From: Tersicoccus mangrovi
GTDB lineage: Bacteria > Actinomycetota > Actinomycetes > Actinomycetales > Micrococcaceae
DNA: 64,000 nt
Direction of reading: 5' to 3'
Assembly: GCF_036881825.1 (NCBI RefSeq)
Contig: NZ_JBAJMW010000007.1
Location: 102,886 to 166,885, forward strand
Of the stretch, positions 26,965 to 38,147 are shown in pieces; position 1 is the first letter of the stretch, and each line of letters starts with the position of its first letter. The position numbers and the translations under genes were made by a program. The notes under the pieces are model-generated. The model was not told the origin of the DNA. It made no database searches and saw only the letters and a program-made list of their open reading frames with translations.

Positions 26965-26991
26965 GTGCGACCTGGCCTGGACTGCAGCCGC

Positions 26992-27060
26992 TGAGTCCGT
27001 CGGTTCCGCCCCCGCACGACGATCGATGACCACCCCCGGAAGGCGGAACCGACGGACTCA
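26992..27060. repeat. Dispersed 69-bp palindromic element, copy C
   Basis: TGAGTCCGTCGGTTCCGCC and its exact reverse complement GGCGGAACCGACGGACTCA form perfect 19-base arms around a 31-base centre. The arm sequence differs from copy D, yet pairing is kept. It lies between the VOC and UvrA-like genes. Confidence 0.85.
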
Positions 27061-27186
27061 TGCGGCACCGGGCGGAACCGACCCAGCAGGAACCACGATC
27101 GACGCGGAGACCCCCGCCACGGATGCCGTCCTCCGGCGATACTGGAGGCGACTGAATCCCCGCCGTTCCCCGATCGAGGAGAGACG

Positions 27187-29574
<2,388 letters not shown>

Positions 29575-29631
29575 CCCGACTCAGCAAGGGTCAGCAGAGG
29601 TCAGCGGCGGTCGACCAGGCCCGCAGGCAGC

Positions 29632-29700
29632 CGAGTCAGCGGTTCCCGCCCGAAAGCCGGGCTCAAAGAGCACCGCCTTCAGGCGGGAACCGCTGACTCA
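29632..29700. repeat. Dispersed 69-bp palindromic element, copy D
   Basis: GAGTCAGCGGTTCCCGCC and its exact complement GGCGGGAACCGCTGACTC make perfect 18-base arms around a 31-base centre that holds an inner GCTC-AAA-GAGC hairpin. It lies between convergent genes and could terminate both. Confidence 0.85.
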
Positions 29701-29712
29701 GCGCAGAGGCCG

Positions 29713-29750
29713 GGCGGGAACCGCTACGTCAACACGAAACCGCTGAGTCA
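29713..29750. repeat. Two extra right half-arms after copy D
   Basis: GGCGGGAACCGCTACGTCA (29713-29731) and GAAACCGCTGAGTCA (29736-29750) repeat the right arm of copy D in the same orientation with small changes. Confidence 0.6.
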
Positions 29751-29773
29751 CCGCGACAGAGCGGTGCGACCCC

Positions 29774-30703
29774 TCAGTGCTCCTCGTCGGCCGAGCCCGT
29801 CGAACCCTCGGGCACGTCGAACGCGGTGCTGACGGCGTTGATGTCCTCGCCGCCGCGGCCGGCGTCGGCGGCGTCGTCGAAGGCGGCGATAACGGCGGCC
29901 AGCAGGTCACCGCGCACCGCGGACGCCTCGGTCTGGGCCAGGGTGAGGTCCTTGCGCAGGCCGTCGAGGGCGAACTGGGGGCTGCGCTCGTCGGCCAGCA
30001 TCGCCGAGCCCTTGACGTGGGCGTACGGGCTGTCGGTCGGCGTGCCGTCGATCGCCGTCAGGAACAGGTCCGGGTCGAGGTCGAAGGCCTGCGTGATGGC
30101 CAGCGACTGCGCGGTCGCCGCCGTCAGCGTGCCCAGCCAGACGTTGACCGCCAGCTTGAGCGCGCTCGCGTCCCCGTGACGCTCCCCGACCGGCACGGTG
30201 CGGGAGCCGACGACGCCGAACACCGGCGCGAGCCGGTCGATCGGCTCGCGGGCACCGGCCGCCAGGACCGTGAGCTTGCCCTGCTCGGCGGGCCCGAGAG
30301 TGCCGAGGACCGGGGCGTCGACGAGGGCGACGCCGGCCTTCTCCGCGACCTGAGCGATGCGGTGGGCGCCCTCGACGCCCGTCGTGCTCGACTGCATCCA
30401 CACGGCCCCGTCCGGCAGCGCGGGCAGGAACGCCTCGGCGGTCTCGAGGACGGCGTCGGCGTCGAAGAGCATGGTCAGCACGACGTCGGCGTCACCGACG
30501 GCGTCCGCGGGATCGGTCGCGACCCGGGCGCCGTCGTCGGCGAGGGCCTCGGCCCGTTCGGCGGTGCGGTTCCACGCCGTGACGGCGAAACCGGCGCCGA
30601 GCAGGCGGCGGGCCATGGCGGCCCCCATCGTGCCGGTGCCGAGGACGGCGACCCGGCTGCGGCCCGGGGCGATGTCGGATGTGGTGTCGGTGTTCGTGCT
30701 CAT
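29774..30703 (-). CDS. NAD(P)-dependent beta-hydroxyacid dehydrogenase-like oxidoreductase
   Basis: The 309-residue protein has the Rossmann site VAVLGTGTMGAAMARRLLGAGFAVTAWNRT, a VLTMLFDAD segment, MQSSTTGVEGAHRIA, DAPVLGTLGPAEQGKLTVLA and a catalytic-Lys region ALKLAVNVWLG, the plan of 6-phosphogluconate/3-hydroxyisobutyrate dehydrogenase relatives. The GGAGG seven bases before ATG 30703 fixes the start. The acid it reduces or oxidises is not identifiable. Confidence 0.85.
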   Translation of the reverse strand: MSTNTDTTSDIAPGRSRVAVLGTGTMGAAMARRLLGAGFAVTAWNRTAERAEALADDGARVATDPADAVGDADVVLTMLFDADAVLETAEAFLPALPDGAVWMQSSTTGVEGAHRIAQVAEKAGVALVDAPVLGTLGPAEQGKLTVLAAGAREPIDRLAPVFGVVGSRTVPVGERHGDASALKLAVNVWLGTLTAATAQSLAITQAFDLDPDLFLTAIDGTPTDSPYAHVKGSAMLADERSPQFALDGLRKDLTLAQTEASAVRGDLLAAVIAAFDDAADAGRGGEDINAVSTAFDVPEGSTGSADEEH

Positions 30704-30749
30704 GCGCGTCCTCCTGCAGTGATCGAGAGAGTGTCGGGGACGGTGTTCC

Positions 30750-31184
30750 TCACGTGAGGATGTCGCCGTCCACGTAGAACCAGTGGCCGTTCTCGCGCCG
30801 GAACCGCGACCGTTCGTGCAGGACGGCCGAGCCGTGCGGAGTGCGGTAGGCGGCGCGGTACTCGACGACGCCGGCATCGTCCCCGGCCGCGCCGCGGTCC
30901 CGGTCGACGATCTGCAGTCGGCGCCACTGCGTGCCGTCGTCCAGCTCGATGGCCAGCGGCCGGGTGCTCGCGTGCCAGGAGCGGCGCAGGTAGCCCTCGA
31001 GGCCGAGCGCGTACGCGCTGTAGCGGGAGCGCATGAGGGCCTCGGCGGTGATCGCGTCGCCGCCCTCGTGCAGCGGTCCGCAGCACTGGGCGTACTCGGC
31101 GCCCGAGCCGCACGGGCAGGAGCGAACCGCCGAGCCTTCACCGGCGACCCCGGCGTCGTCGGACCCGCCGGGTCCGTCGCTCAC
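30750..31184 (-). CDS. YchJ-like protein with SEC-C zinc motif
   Basis: The 144-residue protein starts with a SEC-C motif, CPCGSGAEYAQCCGPLHEGG (Cys pairs for zinc), and then the YchJ domain AEALMRSRYSAYALGLEGYLRRSWH followed by a small cystatin-like sheet. The family has no firmly known function. It overlaps the preceding gene by four bases. Confidence 0.85.
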   Translation of the reverse strand: MSDGPGGSDDAGVAGEGSAVRSCPCGSGAEYAQCCGPLHEGGDAITAEALMRSRYSAYALGLEGYLRRSWHASTRPLAIELDDGTQWRRLQIVDRDRGAAGDDAGVVEYRAAYRTPHGSAVLHERSRFRRENGHWFYVDGDILT

Positions 31185-31840
31185 GCGAGGGCGGCGAGCA
31201 CGACCGGCTCGTCGTGACCCGGCCAGGAGCCGAGCAGCCGCGCCTGGCCCGCGGTGACGTCCGCGTCGGCGATCTCGTCGAGCACGTGCTGCACCGTCAC
31301 GGTCATGAGGCCGGCGTCGATCACCGTGGTCTCGCCGGCGATCTCGGCCGACTGCACGTCGAGCGTCCCGGCCGCGTCGTCGGCCTCCTCGAGGCTGTGA
31401 CCCGGCAGGCTGCCGTCGCTGCGCACCGTCATCGTCGGCTCCATCGGCGTGCTCGCGCCGTCCATGACCTGGTCGGCCTGACCGGTGCCGTCGAGGATGG
31501 CAGCGGCCAGGGCCCGCACGTACACGGCGTCCCCGGTGGCGTCGTAGACGTACCGGGTGCCGAGCACGGAGTGCTCCATGGTCGTGATCAGGCTCGCGGG
31601 ACCACCCTCGGGCAGCGGCTGCGCGCGGTAGGTCATCGGCACCTGGAGGACGGGACCGTCACCGGTGCTGACGAGCAGCGTCTCGACGCCGACCTCGCCG
31701 TCCGGATCGTCGAACCGGTAGGCGGCGACCTTGGTCAGCTCGGGCACCTCGTCCCCGTCGTACCACGCCTGCAGCGGCAGCCACTGGGCCACCGCCTCGA
31801 GCTTGCCGGGCTTCAGTTCCGCGTCGTAGATCAGTGCCAT
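31181..31840 (-). CDS. Stand-alone maltokinase N-terminal cap-like domain protein
   Basis: The 219-residue protein begins MALIYDAELKPGKLEAVAQWLPLQAWYDGD and continues KVAAYRFDDPDGEVGVETLLVS and TYRAQPLPEGGPASLITTMEHSVLGTRYVYDAT. This is the N-terminal cap that precedes the kinase domain in maltokinases; here there is no kinase domain. Stand-alone proteins of this kind exist in actinobacteria and their role is unknown. It overlaps the YchJ-like gene and is cotranscribed with it. Confidence 0.72.
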   Translation of the reverse strand: MALIYDAELKPGKLEAVAQWLPLQAWYDGDEVPELTKVAAYRFDDPDGEVGVETLLVSTGDGPVLQVPMTYRAQPLPEGGPASLITTMEHSVLGTRYVYDATGDAVYVRALAAAILDGTGQADQVMDGASTPMEPTMTVRSDGSLPGHSLEEADDAAGTLDVQSAEIAGETTVIDAGLMTVTVQHVLDEIADADVTAGQARLLGSWPGHDEPVVLAALA

Positions 31841-31849
31841 AGGCCGATG

Positions 31850-32890
31850 CTAACGGGTGCGGATGACCATCTTGCCGACGTTCTCCCCGCGCATCATGGC
31901 GAGGAAGCCGTCGACCGCGTGGTCGATGCCGTCGATCACGGTCTCGTCGGTCACGACCTTGCCGTCCCGCAGCCACGGTCCCATGGCCTGCTGGTACTCC
32001 GCGGCCTGGTCGAGGTGGAAGCCGACGGTGAAGCCGCGCAGCGTCAGGCCCTGCTTGACGATGTTGGCCATGTTGTCCGGGCCGGGCGTCTTCTCGGTGG
32101 TGTTGTACTGGGCGATCGCACCGCACACGGCGACGCGGCCGTCGCGGTTCAGGACGTCCAGGGCCGCCTCGAGGTGGTCGCCGCCGACGTTGTCGAAGTA
32201 GACGTCGACGCCGTCGGGCGCGTGCTCGGGCAGCTGCTCGCGCACGGGGGCGTCCTTGTAGTTGAACGCGGCGTCGAAGCCGTAGCGCTCGGTGACGAGG
32301 CGGACCTTCTCCGCCGACCCGGCGGAGCCGATGACGCGCTTGGCGCCGAGCTGCCGGGCGATCTGCCCGACGGCGGAGCCGACCGCACCGGCGGCACCGG
32401 AGACGAACACGGTGTCGCCCTCGCGGATCGACGCGATGGTGGTCAGGCCGACCCAGGCGGTCAGGCCCGTCATGCCGAGGATGCCGAGGAACGCCGAGTC
32501 GGAGACACCCGGCACCCGCTGCACCGCGGTGAACCCGGCGGCGTCGCCCTGCGCCACGTCACGCCAGCCCTGCTGGTGCAGCACCGTGGTGCCCACCGGC
32601 AGCGCGTCGGCGGTCGAGGCGACGACCTCGCCGACCGCTCCCCCGGTCATCGCCTCGCCGACGGCGAAGGGCGGCACGTAGCTCTTGCCCTCGTTCATCC
32701 GGCCACGCATGTAGGGGTCGACGGAGACGAAGGTGTTGGCGACGCGCACCTGGCCCGGCTGCAGGTCGGGCAGATCGACGCGGACGGTGCTGAAGTTCTC
32801 GGGCGTCGGCCAGCCCGTGGGCCGGGAGGCGAGATGGATCTGGGTGCTGACGGTGGGCGCGGTGGCGCCGTTGTCGCTGGACGTGGTCAT
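31850..32890 (-). CDS. NADP-dependent medium-chain oxidoreductase (leukotriene B4 12-hydroxydehydrogenase/curcumin reductase type)
   Basis: The 346-residue protein has TFVSVDPYMRGRMNEGKSYVPPF, the cofactor site FVSGAAGAVGSAVGQIARQLGAKRVIG, then DVYFDNVGGDHLEAAL and ICGAI-like VAVCGAIAQYN, with no zinc-ligand cysteines. These mark the zinc-free MDR group that reduces the double bond of alkenals and enones with NADPH. Gap to the downstream cap-protein gene is nine bases. Confidence 0.9.
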   Translation of the reverse strand: MTTSSDNGATAPTVSTQIHLASRPTGWPTPENFSTVRVDLPDLQPGQVRVANTFVSVDPYMRGRMNEGKSYVPPFAVGEAMTGGAVGEVVASTADALPVGTTVLHQQGWRDVAQGDAAGFTAVQRVPGVSDSAFLGILGMTGLTAWVGLTTIASIREGDTVFVSGAAGAVGSAVGQIARQLGAKRVIGSAGSAEKVRLVTERYGFDAAFNYKDAPVREQLPEHAPDGVDVYFDNVGGDHLEAALDVLNRDGRVAVCGAIAQYNTTEKTPGPDNMANIVKQGLTLRGFTVGFHLDQAAEYQQAMGPWLRDGKVVTDETVIDGIDHAVDGFLAMMRGENVGKMVIRTR

Positions 32891-32971
32891 GACGGCGGCA
32901 ACACGGCCGTGGCGCGTCCTGTTCCGTGGCTCCGGTCACACGGCCGTCAGAAACCGTCCGGCGGCGTCCGC

Positions 32972-33694
32972 TCAGTCGGTGCCGGCGGAGCGGCGCATCC
33001 GGTCCCGGATCGGCTCGTAGTGCCGCCGGATCGCGGCTTCGAGCTCGCCCGGAGAGCCGGACTCGATCGCGTCGATGATGGCGTGGTGGGCCTGCGCGGT
33101 CTCCTCCAGGTGGGTGGGTGGCCCGATGGTGTCGTCGACCAGCGAGTGCACCTGCCAGAAGACGTCGAGCAACTGCCCGACCAGGGCGTTGCCGCTCATC
33201 GAGACGAGCAGCTGGTGGAACTGCCGGTCCTCGGCCGGGAACTCGCGGCCCTGCGCCGCGAGATCCACCATGGCGGTGGCGAGGGAGCGCATCGCCGCGC
33301 GCGTGTCCACGTCGAGCCGCTCGACGATCAGCGGCGCCCAGTCGATCTCGAGGAGCTCCCGGAGGTCGATGAGGTCGGCCAGGAAGTGCTTGTCCCGGTG
33401 GGAGGTGAGCATGCCGCGGAACGCGAGCGACTCGGCCAGCCCGGTCAGGGAGAGCGTGCCGACAAAGGTGCCGTACCCGTGCCGGACCTCGACGATGTCG
33501 AGCGCGGAGAGCGTCTTCATCGCCTCGCGGATGCGGGAGCGGCTGACGGCGAGCTGGTCGCTGAGCTCGTTCTCGGTGGGCATCGGGTCGCCCGGGGAGA
33601 GCCGGTTCACCAGGATGTACTGCTTGATCCGGTCCACCACACTGAGCGGTTCGCGACCGGTCCTGTCGTCGGGTGCCGGCCACTGCGTCGCCAT
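32972..33694 (-). CDS. GntR/FCD-family regulator, probable repressor of the sialic acid operon
   Basis: This 240-residue protein has a GntR winged helix, VVDRIKQYILVNRLSPGDPMPTENELSDQLAVSRSRIREAMKTLSALDIVEVRHGYGTFV, and an all-helical FCD ligand domain with the metal-type D...H...H pattern (DRQFHQLLV, HHAIIDAIESG). It is divergent from nanT. ATG 33694 has GAGGGG seven bases upstream; the upstream starts 33751 and 33754 are possible. The candidate operator at 33868-33882 fits the GTC-N-GAC core of this family. Sialic acid or a derivative is the likely inducer. Confidence 0.83.
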   Translation of the reverse strand: MATQWPAPDDRTGREPLSVVDRIKQYILVNRLSPGDPMPTENELSDQLAVSRSRIREAMKTLSALDIVEVRHGYGTFVGTLSLTGLAESLAFRGMLTSHRDKHFLADLIDLRELLEIDWAPLIVERLDVDTRAAMRSLATAMVDLAAQGREFPAEDRQFHQLLVSMSGNALVGQLLDVFWQVHSLVDDTIGPPTHLEETAQAHHAIIDAIESGSPGELEAAIRRHYEPIRDRMRRSAGTD

Positions 33695-33828
33695 CCGCGC
33701 TCCCCTCTTCCCCGGCCGGATCTCCCCCACCGGCCAACCCTGTTCAGCCATCACTGCCTTTCAGCCTATCGACGTGGGCGAACGGGGAACGTCGCGCCCC
33801 GGCCGCCACGCGGTGCCTTCCGATGGTG

Positions 33829-33857
33829 TTGCCTGGAACACATCGCTCGGCTAGTCT
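33829..33857 (+). promoter_or_regulatory. Promoter of the nan-nag operon
   Basis: TTGCCT (33829-33834), a 17-base spacer and TAGTCT (33852-33857) form a good sigma-A promoter. The start point would be near 33864, leaving a 50-base leader with AGGAG before the nanT ATG. Confidence 0.65.
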
Positions 33858-33867
33858 ACCGGACATC

Positions 33868-33882
33868 GGATGTCTGACGTCC
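33868..33882. promoter_or_regulatory. FCD-GntR operator downstream of the nan promoter
   Basis: GGATGTC-T-GACGTCC is a near-perfect palindrome with the GTC-N-GAC core typical of FCD regulators. It overlaps GACATC-G-GATGTC (33862-33874). It lies on the predicted transcription start, ideal for repression. Confidence 0.6.
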
Positions 33883-33912
33883 TATATCCATCCATCCTTC
33901 TCAGGAGACCTC

Positions 33913-35409
33913 ATGAGTTCAACGGCGACCTCCGGAGCCTGGTACCGCGCCATCTCCCCCCGGCAATGGAAGGCCTTCGTCGCCGCCTGGCTGGGCTACC
34001 TGCTCGACGGATTCGACTTCGTCATCATCACGCTCGTCCTGACGGAGGTGATCAAGGAGTTCCAGCTCTCCACCGTGCAGGGAGCGACCCTCGTCTCGGC
34101 CGCCTTCATCTCCCGGTGGTTCGGCGGCCTGGCGCTCGGCGCCTTCGCTGACCGCTTCGGCCGCAAGAACGCCATGGTGTTCAGCATCGTGCTCTTCTCG
34201 ATCGGCTCGGTCCTCTGCGCGATCGCCCCGGCCTACTGGGTGCTGTTCGGCGCACGCCTGATGATCGGCCTCGGCATGGCCGGCGAGTACAGCTCCAGCT
34301 CGACGTACGTCATCGAGTCCTGGCCCCAGCACCTGCGCAACAAGGCGTCCGGCTTCCTCATCAGCGGCTTCTCCGTCGGCACCGTCCTCTCCGCCCAGGT
34401 GTACCGGCTGGTCGTGCCCGAGTTCGGCTGGCGTGCCCTCTTCGCGGTCGGCCTGATCCCCATCGCGATCGCCCTGTGGCTGCGCCGGTCCCTCCCCGAG
34501 TCCGAGGACTGGACCGCCGCGCAGCAGCGGGTCGCCGCCTCGGGCGCACGGATGCCCAACATGTTCGGCACCCTCTACCGCGGGCCGCGAGCGGCCCTGA
34601 ACATCGTGCTCACCGTCGTCGCCTTCGCCGCGCTGCTCCTGATCTTCTCGGTCACCGGCACGCCCACGCTCGTCGTCGTCCTCGGCGCTCTCGCCTGCGC
34701 CGCCGTGTTCGTCTGGTTCATGGTCCAGTTCGAGGGACCCCGCTGGCCGACCGGCGTGACGCTGATGGTGGTCGTCTTCACGGCCTTCCTCTACTCGTGG
34801 CCCATCCAGGCGCTGCTCCCGACCTACCTGAAGGTCGATCTCGGCCTCGACCCGAGCCACGTCGCCGACGTCCTCTTCTTCGCCGGCTTCGGCGCGGCCG
34901 TGGGCTGCATCGTCGCGGGATTCACCGGCGACCGCTTCGGCACCCGGCGCGCGTACTGGGTCAGCCTCATCGTCTCCGAGCTGCTCGTGTTCCCGGTGTT
35001 CCTGATCGGCGGCAGCAGCCTCGTGCTGCTCGGCGCCCTGCTCTTCGCGCAGCAGGTGTTCGGGCAGGGCATCGCCGGACTGCTGCCCAAGTGGATCGGC
35101 GGATACTTCTCGGTCGACAAGCGCGCCGCGGGACTGGGCTTCACCTACAACGTCGGCGCGCTCGGCGGCGCCGTCGCCCCGGTGCTCGGCGCGGGACTCG
35201 CCAGCACGATGCCGCTCGGTACCGCCCTGGCGGTCCTCTCCTTCGGTCTGACCGCCATCGTCATCGTCCTGCTCGCGATCAACGCCCCGCTGCGGGCGCA
35301 GCGGGCGATCCGGCCGGACCACGTGTGGCCCTCGGACAGCGAGGACGTCGTCCCCCGGGTCGTCCAGACCACCGACGGCGCCACGCTCACCCGGACCGCC
35401 GAGCAGTAG
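33913..35409 (+). CDS. nanT: Sialic acid MFS transporter
   Basis: The 498-residue protein has 12 or more membrane segments and the MFS signatures DFVIITLVLTEV, GGLALGAFADRFGRKNAMV between helices 2 and 3, and GLGMAGEYSSSSTYVIESWP. It resembles the NanT-type sialate:proton symporters, including a central extended loop-and-helix insertion. Position as the first gene before nanA, nanK and nanE supports the substrate. AGGAG lies five bases before ATG 33913. The transport substrate is inferred mainly from the operon. Confidence 0.83.
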   Translation: MSSTATSGAWYRAISPRQWKAFVAAWLGYLLDGFDFVIITLVLTEVIKEFQLSTVQGATLVSAAFISRWFGGLALGAFADRFGRKNAMVFSIVLFSIGSVLCAIAPAYWVLFGARLMIGLGMAGEYSSSSTYVIESWPQHLRNKASGFLISGFSVGTVLSAQVYRLVVPEFGWRALFAVGLIPIAIALWLRRSLPESEDWTAAQQRVAASGARMPNMFGTLYRGPRAALNIVLTVVAFAALLLIFSVTGTPTLVVVLGALACAAVFVWFMVQFEGPRWPTGVTLMVVVFTAFLYSWPIQALLPTYLKVDLGLDPSHVADVLFFAGFGAAVGCIVAGFTGDRFGTRRAYWVSLIVSELLVFPVFLIGGSSLVLLGALLFAQQVFGQGIAGLLPKWIGGYFSVDKRAAGLGFTYNVGALGGAVAPVLGAGLASTMPLGTALAVLSFGLTAIVIVLLAINAPLRAQRAIRPDHVWPSDSEDVVPRVVQTTDGATLTRTAEQ

Positions 35410-35481
35410 CGTCGGACACCACCGCCACACCGCACGACACCCCCACCACCACCACCGCACCACCAGCAAGGAGCACTCCCC

Positions 35482-36411
35482 GTGACCAGCACTCCCCTCC
35501 GTCTCTCCGGCGTCGTCCCGCCGCTCGTCACCCCGCTGACCGAGGACCGCACGCTCGACGTGCCCTCGTTCGAACGGCTGATCGAGCGGATGCTGGCGGC
35601 CGGCGTGGACGGCGTCTTCCCGCTCGGCTCGACGAGCGAGGTGGCGTTCTGCACCGACACGATGCGCGCGCAGATCCTCGCGGAGGCGGTGCGGATCGTC
35701 GACGGCCGGGTGCCGGTCATCGCCGGAGTGATCGACATGCAGACCCCGCGCGTGCTCGAGCACGTCGCCGCGGCCGTCGACGCCGGGGCGGACGCCGTGG
35801 TCGCCACCGCGCCGTTCTACGCCGTCACCGCACCCGCCCAGGTGCGACGGCACTTCGAGATCATCGGCGAGCGCAGCGCGGTCCCCGTGTTCGCCTATGA
35901 CATCCCCGTGTGCGTGCACACCAAGCTCGACCCGCGGATGCTCGTCGAGCTCGGGTCGGCGGGGGCGATCGCCGGCGTCAAGGACTCTTCCAACGACGAC
36001 GTCGCGTTCCGGCGGCTGACGCTGCTCAACCGGGACGCCGGTTCTCCGCTGGCCGTGTTCACCGGTCATGAGTTCGTGGTCGACGGCGCCTACCTGGCCG
36101 GCGCCGACGGCGTGGTGCCGGGTCTCGGCAACGTCGACCCCGCCGGCTACGTCCGGCTGCACCGGGCCGCGACGACCGGGGACTGGGAGGCCGCTCGCAC
36201 CGAGCAGGACCGCCTCGCCCGGCTGATGGAGATCTGCCTCGTGGCCCAGGACACGGGCGGCTGGGGTGCGGGGGTGGGTGCCTTCAAGACCGCCCTGGAA
36301 CTGCTCGGCGTGATCACCACGCGCCGGCTGCCCGAGCCGTTCGACGGGTTCAGCGACGCCGACGTCGCGCGGGTCAAGGCCGTGCTCGACGAGGTGGGCC
36401 CGCGGGCATGA
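35482..36411 (+). CDS. nanA: N-acetylneuraminate lyase (DHDPS/NAL family)
   Basis: The 309-residue TIM-barrel enzyme shows PLVTPLTEDRTLD, GVFPLGSTSEVAF (carboxylate-binding GSTSE), YDIPVCVHTKL with the catalytic Tyr and IAGVKDSSNDD with the Schiff-base Lys. It would split sialic acid into ManNAc and pyruvate. DHDPS-fold enzymes are hard to tell apart by eye, and the operon context decides the call. AAGGAG lies eight bases before the GTG start, and the stop overlaps the next gene. Confidence 0.85.
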   Translation: MTSTPLRLSGVVPPLVTPLTEDRTLDVPSFERLIERMLAAGVDGVFPLGSTSEVAFCTDTMRAQILAEAVRIVDGRVPVIAGVIDMQTPRVLEHVAAAVDAGADAVVATAPFYAVTAPAQVRRHFEIIGERSAVPVFAYDIPVCVHTKLDPRMLVELGSAGAIAGVKDSSNDDVAFRRLTLLNRDAGSPLAVFTGHEFVVDGAYLAGADGVVPGLGNVDPAGYVRLHRAATTGDWEAARTEQDRLARLMEICLVAQDTGGWGAGVGAFKTALELLGVITTRRLPEPFDGFSDADVARVKAVLDEVGPRA

Positions 36412-37379
36412 GCCCGCGCCCCCTCCCGGAACCCGTCATCGGGGTCGACCTCGGCGGGACCAAGCTCTCCGCCGGTCTCGTCGCGGCCGACGGGAGCGTG
36501 CGCCACGCGGCGACCGTCCCGACGCCTGCCACCGCCGGCCCCGACGCGATCCTTGCCGCGATGGTCGCGCTCGTCCGGTCGATCGTGGCCGCCGCGGCGG
36601 CCGAGGGCTGTTCCGTCGCGGGTCTCGGCGTCGGGGCCGCCGGGGTGATCGACCCCGCCACGGGCACCGTGGCGGCCGCGACCGACCACCTGCGCGGCTG
36701 GGCCGGCACGCCGGTGGCCGAGCGGCTGGCCGCCGCGACCGGGCTGCCCGTGCGCGTGGTCAACGACGTGCACGCCCATGGCCTCGGGGAAGCACGGTAC
36801 GGCGCCGGTGCCGGGCTGGCGGCGGTCCTGCTGGTCGCCGCCGGAACCGGGCTCGGCGGCGCCCTCGTGCTCGACGGCCGCGTCGTCACGGGGGCTCGCG
36901 GAGTCGCCGGTCATCTCGGCCACGTCCCCTCTCCCGAGGCCACCGGGCTGCCGTGCTCGTGCGGCCGGGCCGGGCACCTCGAGGCCGTCGCCTCCGGGAC
37001 GGGCCTGCGGGACCGCTACCGCGAGGGCGCCGACGGGACGGACGTCACGACGGGCGCGGACGTCGCGCGCCTGGCCGCCGGCGGCGACCCCTGGGCGACC
37101 GCCTGCCTGGACCGTTCCGCCGTCGCCCTCGGCCGGGCCATCGGCGGCTGGATCAACACCGTCGACCCCGACGTCGTCATCGTCACCGGAGGCCTGGCTG
37201 CGGCGGGACCCCGATGGTGGGACCGGCTCCGGCAGGCGGTGGACGCCGAGACCATCCCCGCGGCGGCCGGATGCCCCGTCGTGCCCGCGACCCTGGGCCC
37301 ACACGCCGCCCTGGTCGGCGCCGCGGGCTTCCTGAGCAACGACGACAGCGACCACCCGATCTCGAGGAGCCGAGCATGA
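36408..37379 (+). CDS. nanK: ROK-family sugar kinase, probable N-acetylmannosamine kinase
   Basis: The 323-residue protein has the ATP-binding DLGGTKLSAGLV, GVGAAGVIDPATG, sugar-site VVNDVHAHG, AAGTGLGGALV and the ROK zinc loop GHLGHVPSPEATGLPCSCGRAGHLE. In the loop the usual third Cys is His. It would phosphorylate ManNAc at C6. ATGA overlaps join it to nanA before and nanE after. A general glucokinase is possible by sequence, but position supports NanK. Confidence 0.85.
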   Translation: MSPRPLPEPVIGVDLGGTKLSAGLVAADGSVRHAATVPTPATAGPDAILAAMVALVRSIVAAAAAEGCSVAGLGVGAAGVIDPATGTVAAATDHLRGWAGTPVAERLAAATGLPVRVVNDVHAHGLGEARYGAGAGLAAVLLVAAGTGLGGALVLDGRVVTGARGVAGHLGHVPSPEATGLPCSCGRAGHLEAVASGTGLRDRYREGADGTDVTTGADVARLAAGGDPWATACLDRSAVALGRAIGGWINTVDPDVVIVTGGLAAAGPRWWDRLRQAVDAETIPAAAGCPVVPATLGPHAALVGAAGFLSNDDSDHPISRSRA

Positions 37380-38080
37380 CCGCGTCCACCACTGACCTCC
37401 TTGACGCCCTCGACGGGCGCCTGATCGTCTCGTGCCAGGCGTATCCCGGGGAGCCGATGCGCCATCCCGAGACGATGGCGCAGATCGCGCAGGCCGCCGT
37501 GGCCGGCGGTGCCGCGGGCATCCGCGCGCAGGGGCTGGCCGACATCGCGCTGATCGCCGAGCGGCTGCCCGGCGTCCCGCTGATCGGGCTGTGGAAGGTC
37601 GGCGCCGAGGGGGTCTTCATCACCCCCACGCTGCGGCACGCCCGCGCCGTGCGCGACGCCGGCGCCGCGATCGTCGCGATCGACGGCACGCGCCGACCCC
37701 GCCCCGACGGGCTGACCCTGGCGTCGACCGTCGCGGCTCTCCACGCGGACGACGAGGGCGCACCCGGGGACGGCACCCTCGTGATGGCCGACTGCGGCAG
37801 CCTCGAGGACGCGCTGGCCGCCGCCGAGGCCGGGGCCGACCTGATCGGCACCACCCTCGCCGGGTACACCGGTGAGCGGCCGCGGACCGACGGCCCGGAC
37901 CTCGACCTGATCGCGCGCATCACCGAACGCCTGCCCGGCGTCCCGCTGATCGCCGAGGGCCGCATCCACACGCCCGCGCAGGCCGCGGCCGCGCGCGACG
38001 CCGGGGCCCTCGCCGTCGTCGTCGGTACCGCCATCACGCACCCCACCACCATCACCGGCTGGTTCGCGGTCGCGCTCTGA
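37376..38080 (+). CDS. nanE: N-acetylmannosamine-6-phosphate 2-epimerase
   Basis: The 234-residue TIM barrel begins LDGRLIVSCQAYPGEPMRHPETMAQIAQAAVAGGAAGIRAQG and goes on with LPGVPLIGLWKVG (catalytic Lys), MADCGSLEDALAA, DLIGTTLAGYTG and PLIAEGRIHTPAQA with the catalytic Glu. These are the NanE signatures. It converts ManNAc-6-P to GlcNAc-6-P. The start overlaps the kinase stop by four bases. Confidence 0.92.
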   Translation: MTASTTDLLDALDGRLIVSCQAYPGEPMRHPETMAQIAQAAVAGGAAGIRAQGLADIALIAERLPGVPLIGLWKVGAEGVFITPTLRHARAVRDAGAAIVAIDGTRRPRPDGLTLASTVAALHADDEGAPGDGTLVMADCGSLEDALAAAEAGADLIGTTLAGYTGERPRTDGPDLDLIARITERLPGVPLIAEGRIHTPAQAAAARDAGALAVVVGTAITHPTTITGWFAVAL

Positions 38081-38147
38081 TGCGCGCCCGGCCGGGCCGG
38101 CGCACGGCACCCACTACGATCAGTCACGACCCGACCCGAGGCAGGCC

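Noticed and set aside
31214..33877. Plus-strand open frame of 887 codons
   Set aside because: It runs antisense through four recognisable minus-strand genes. Its product is Gly/Arg/Val-rich with no domain, as expected for a high-GC shadow frame.
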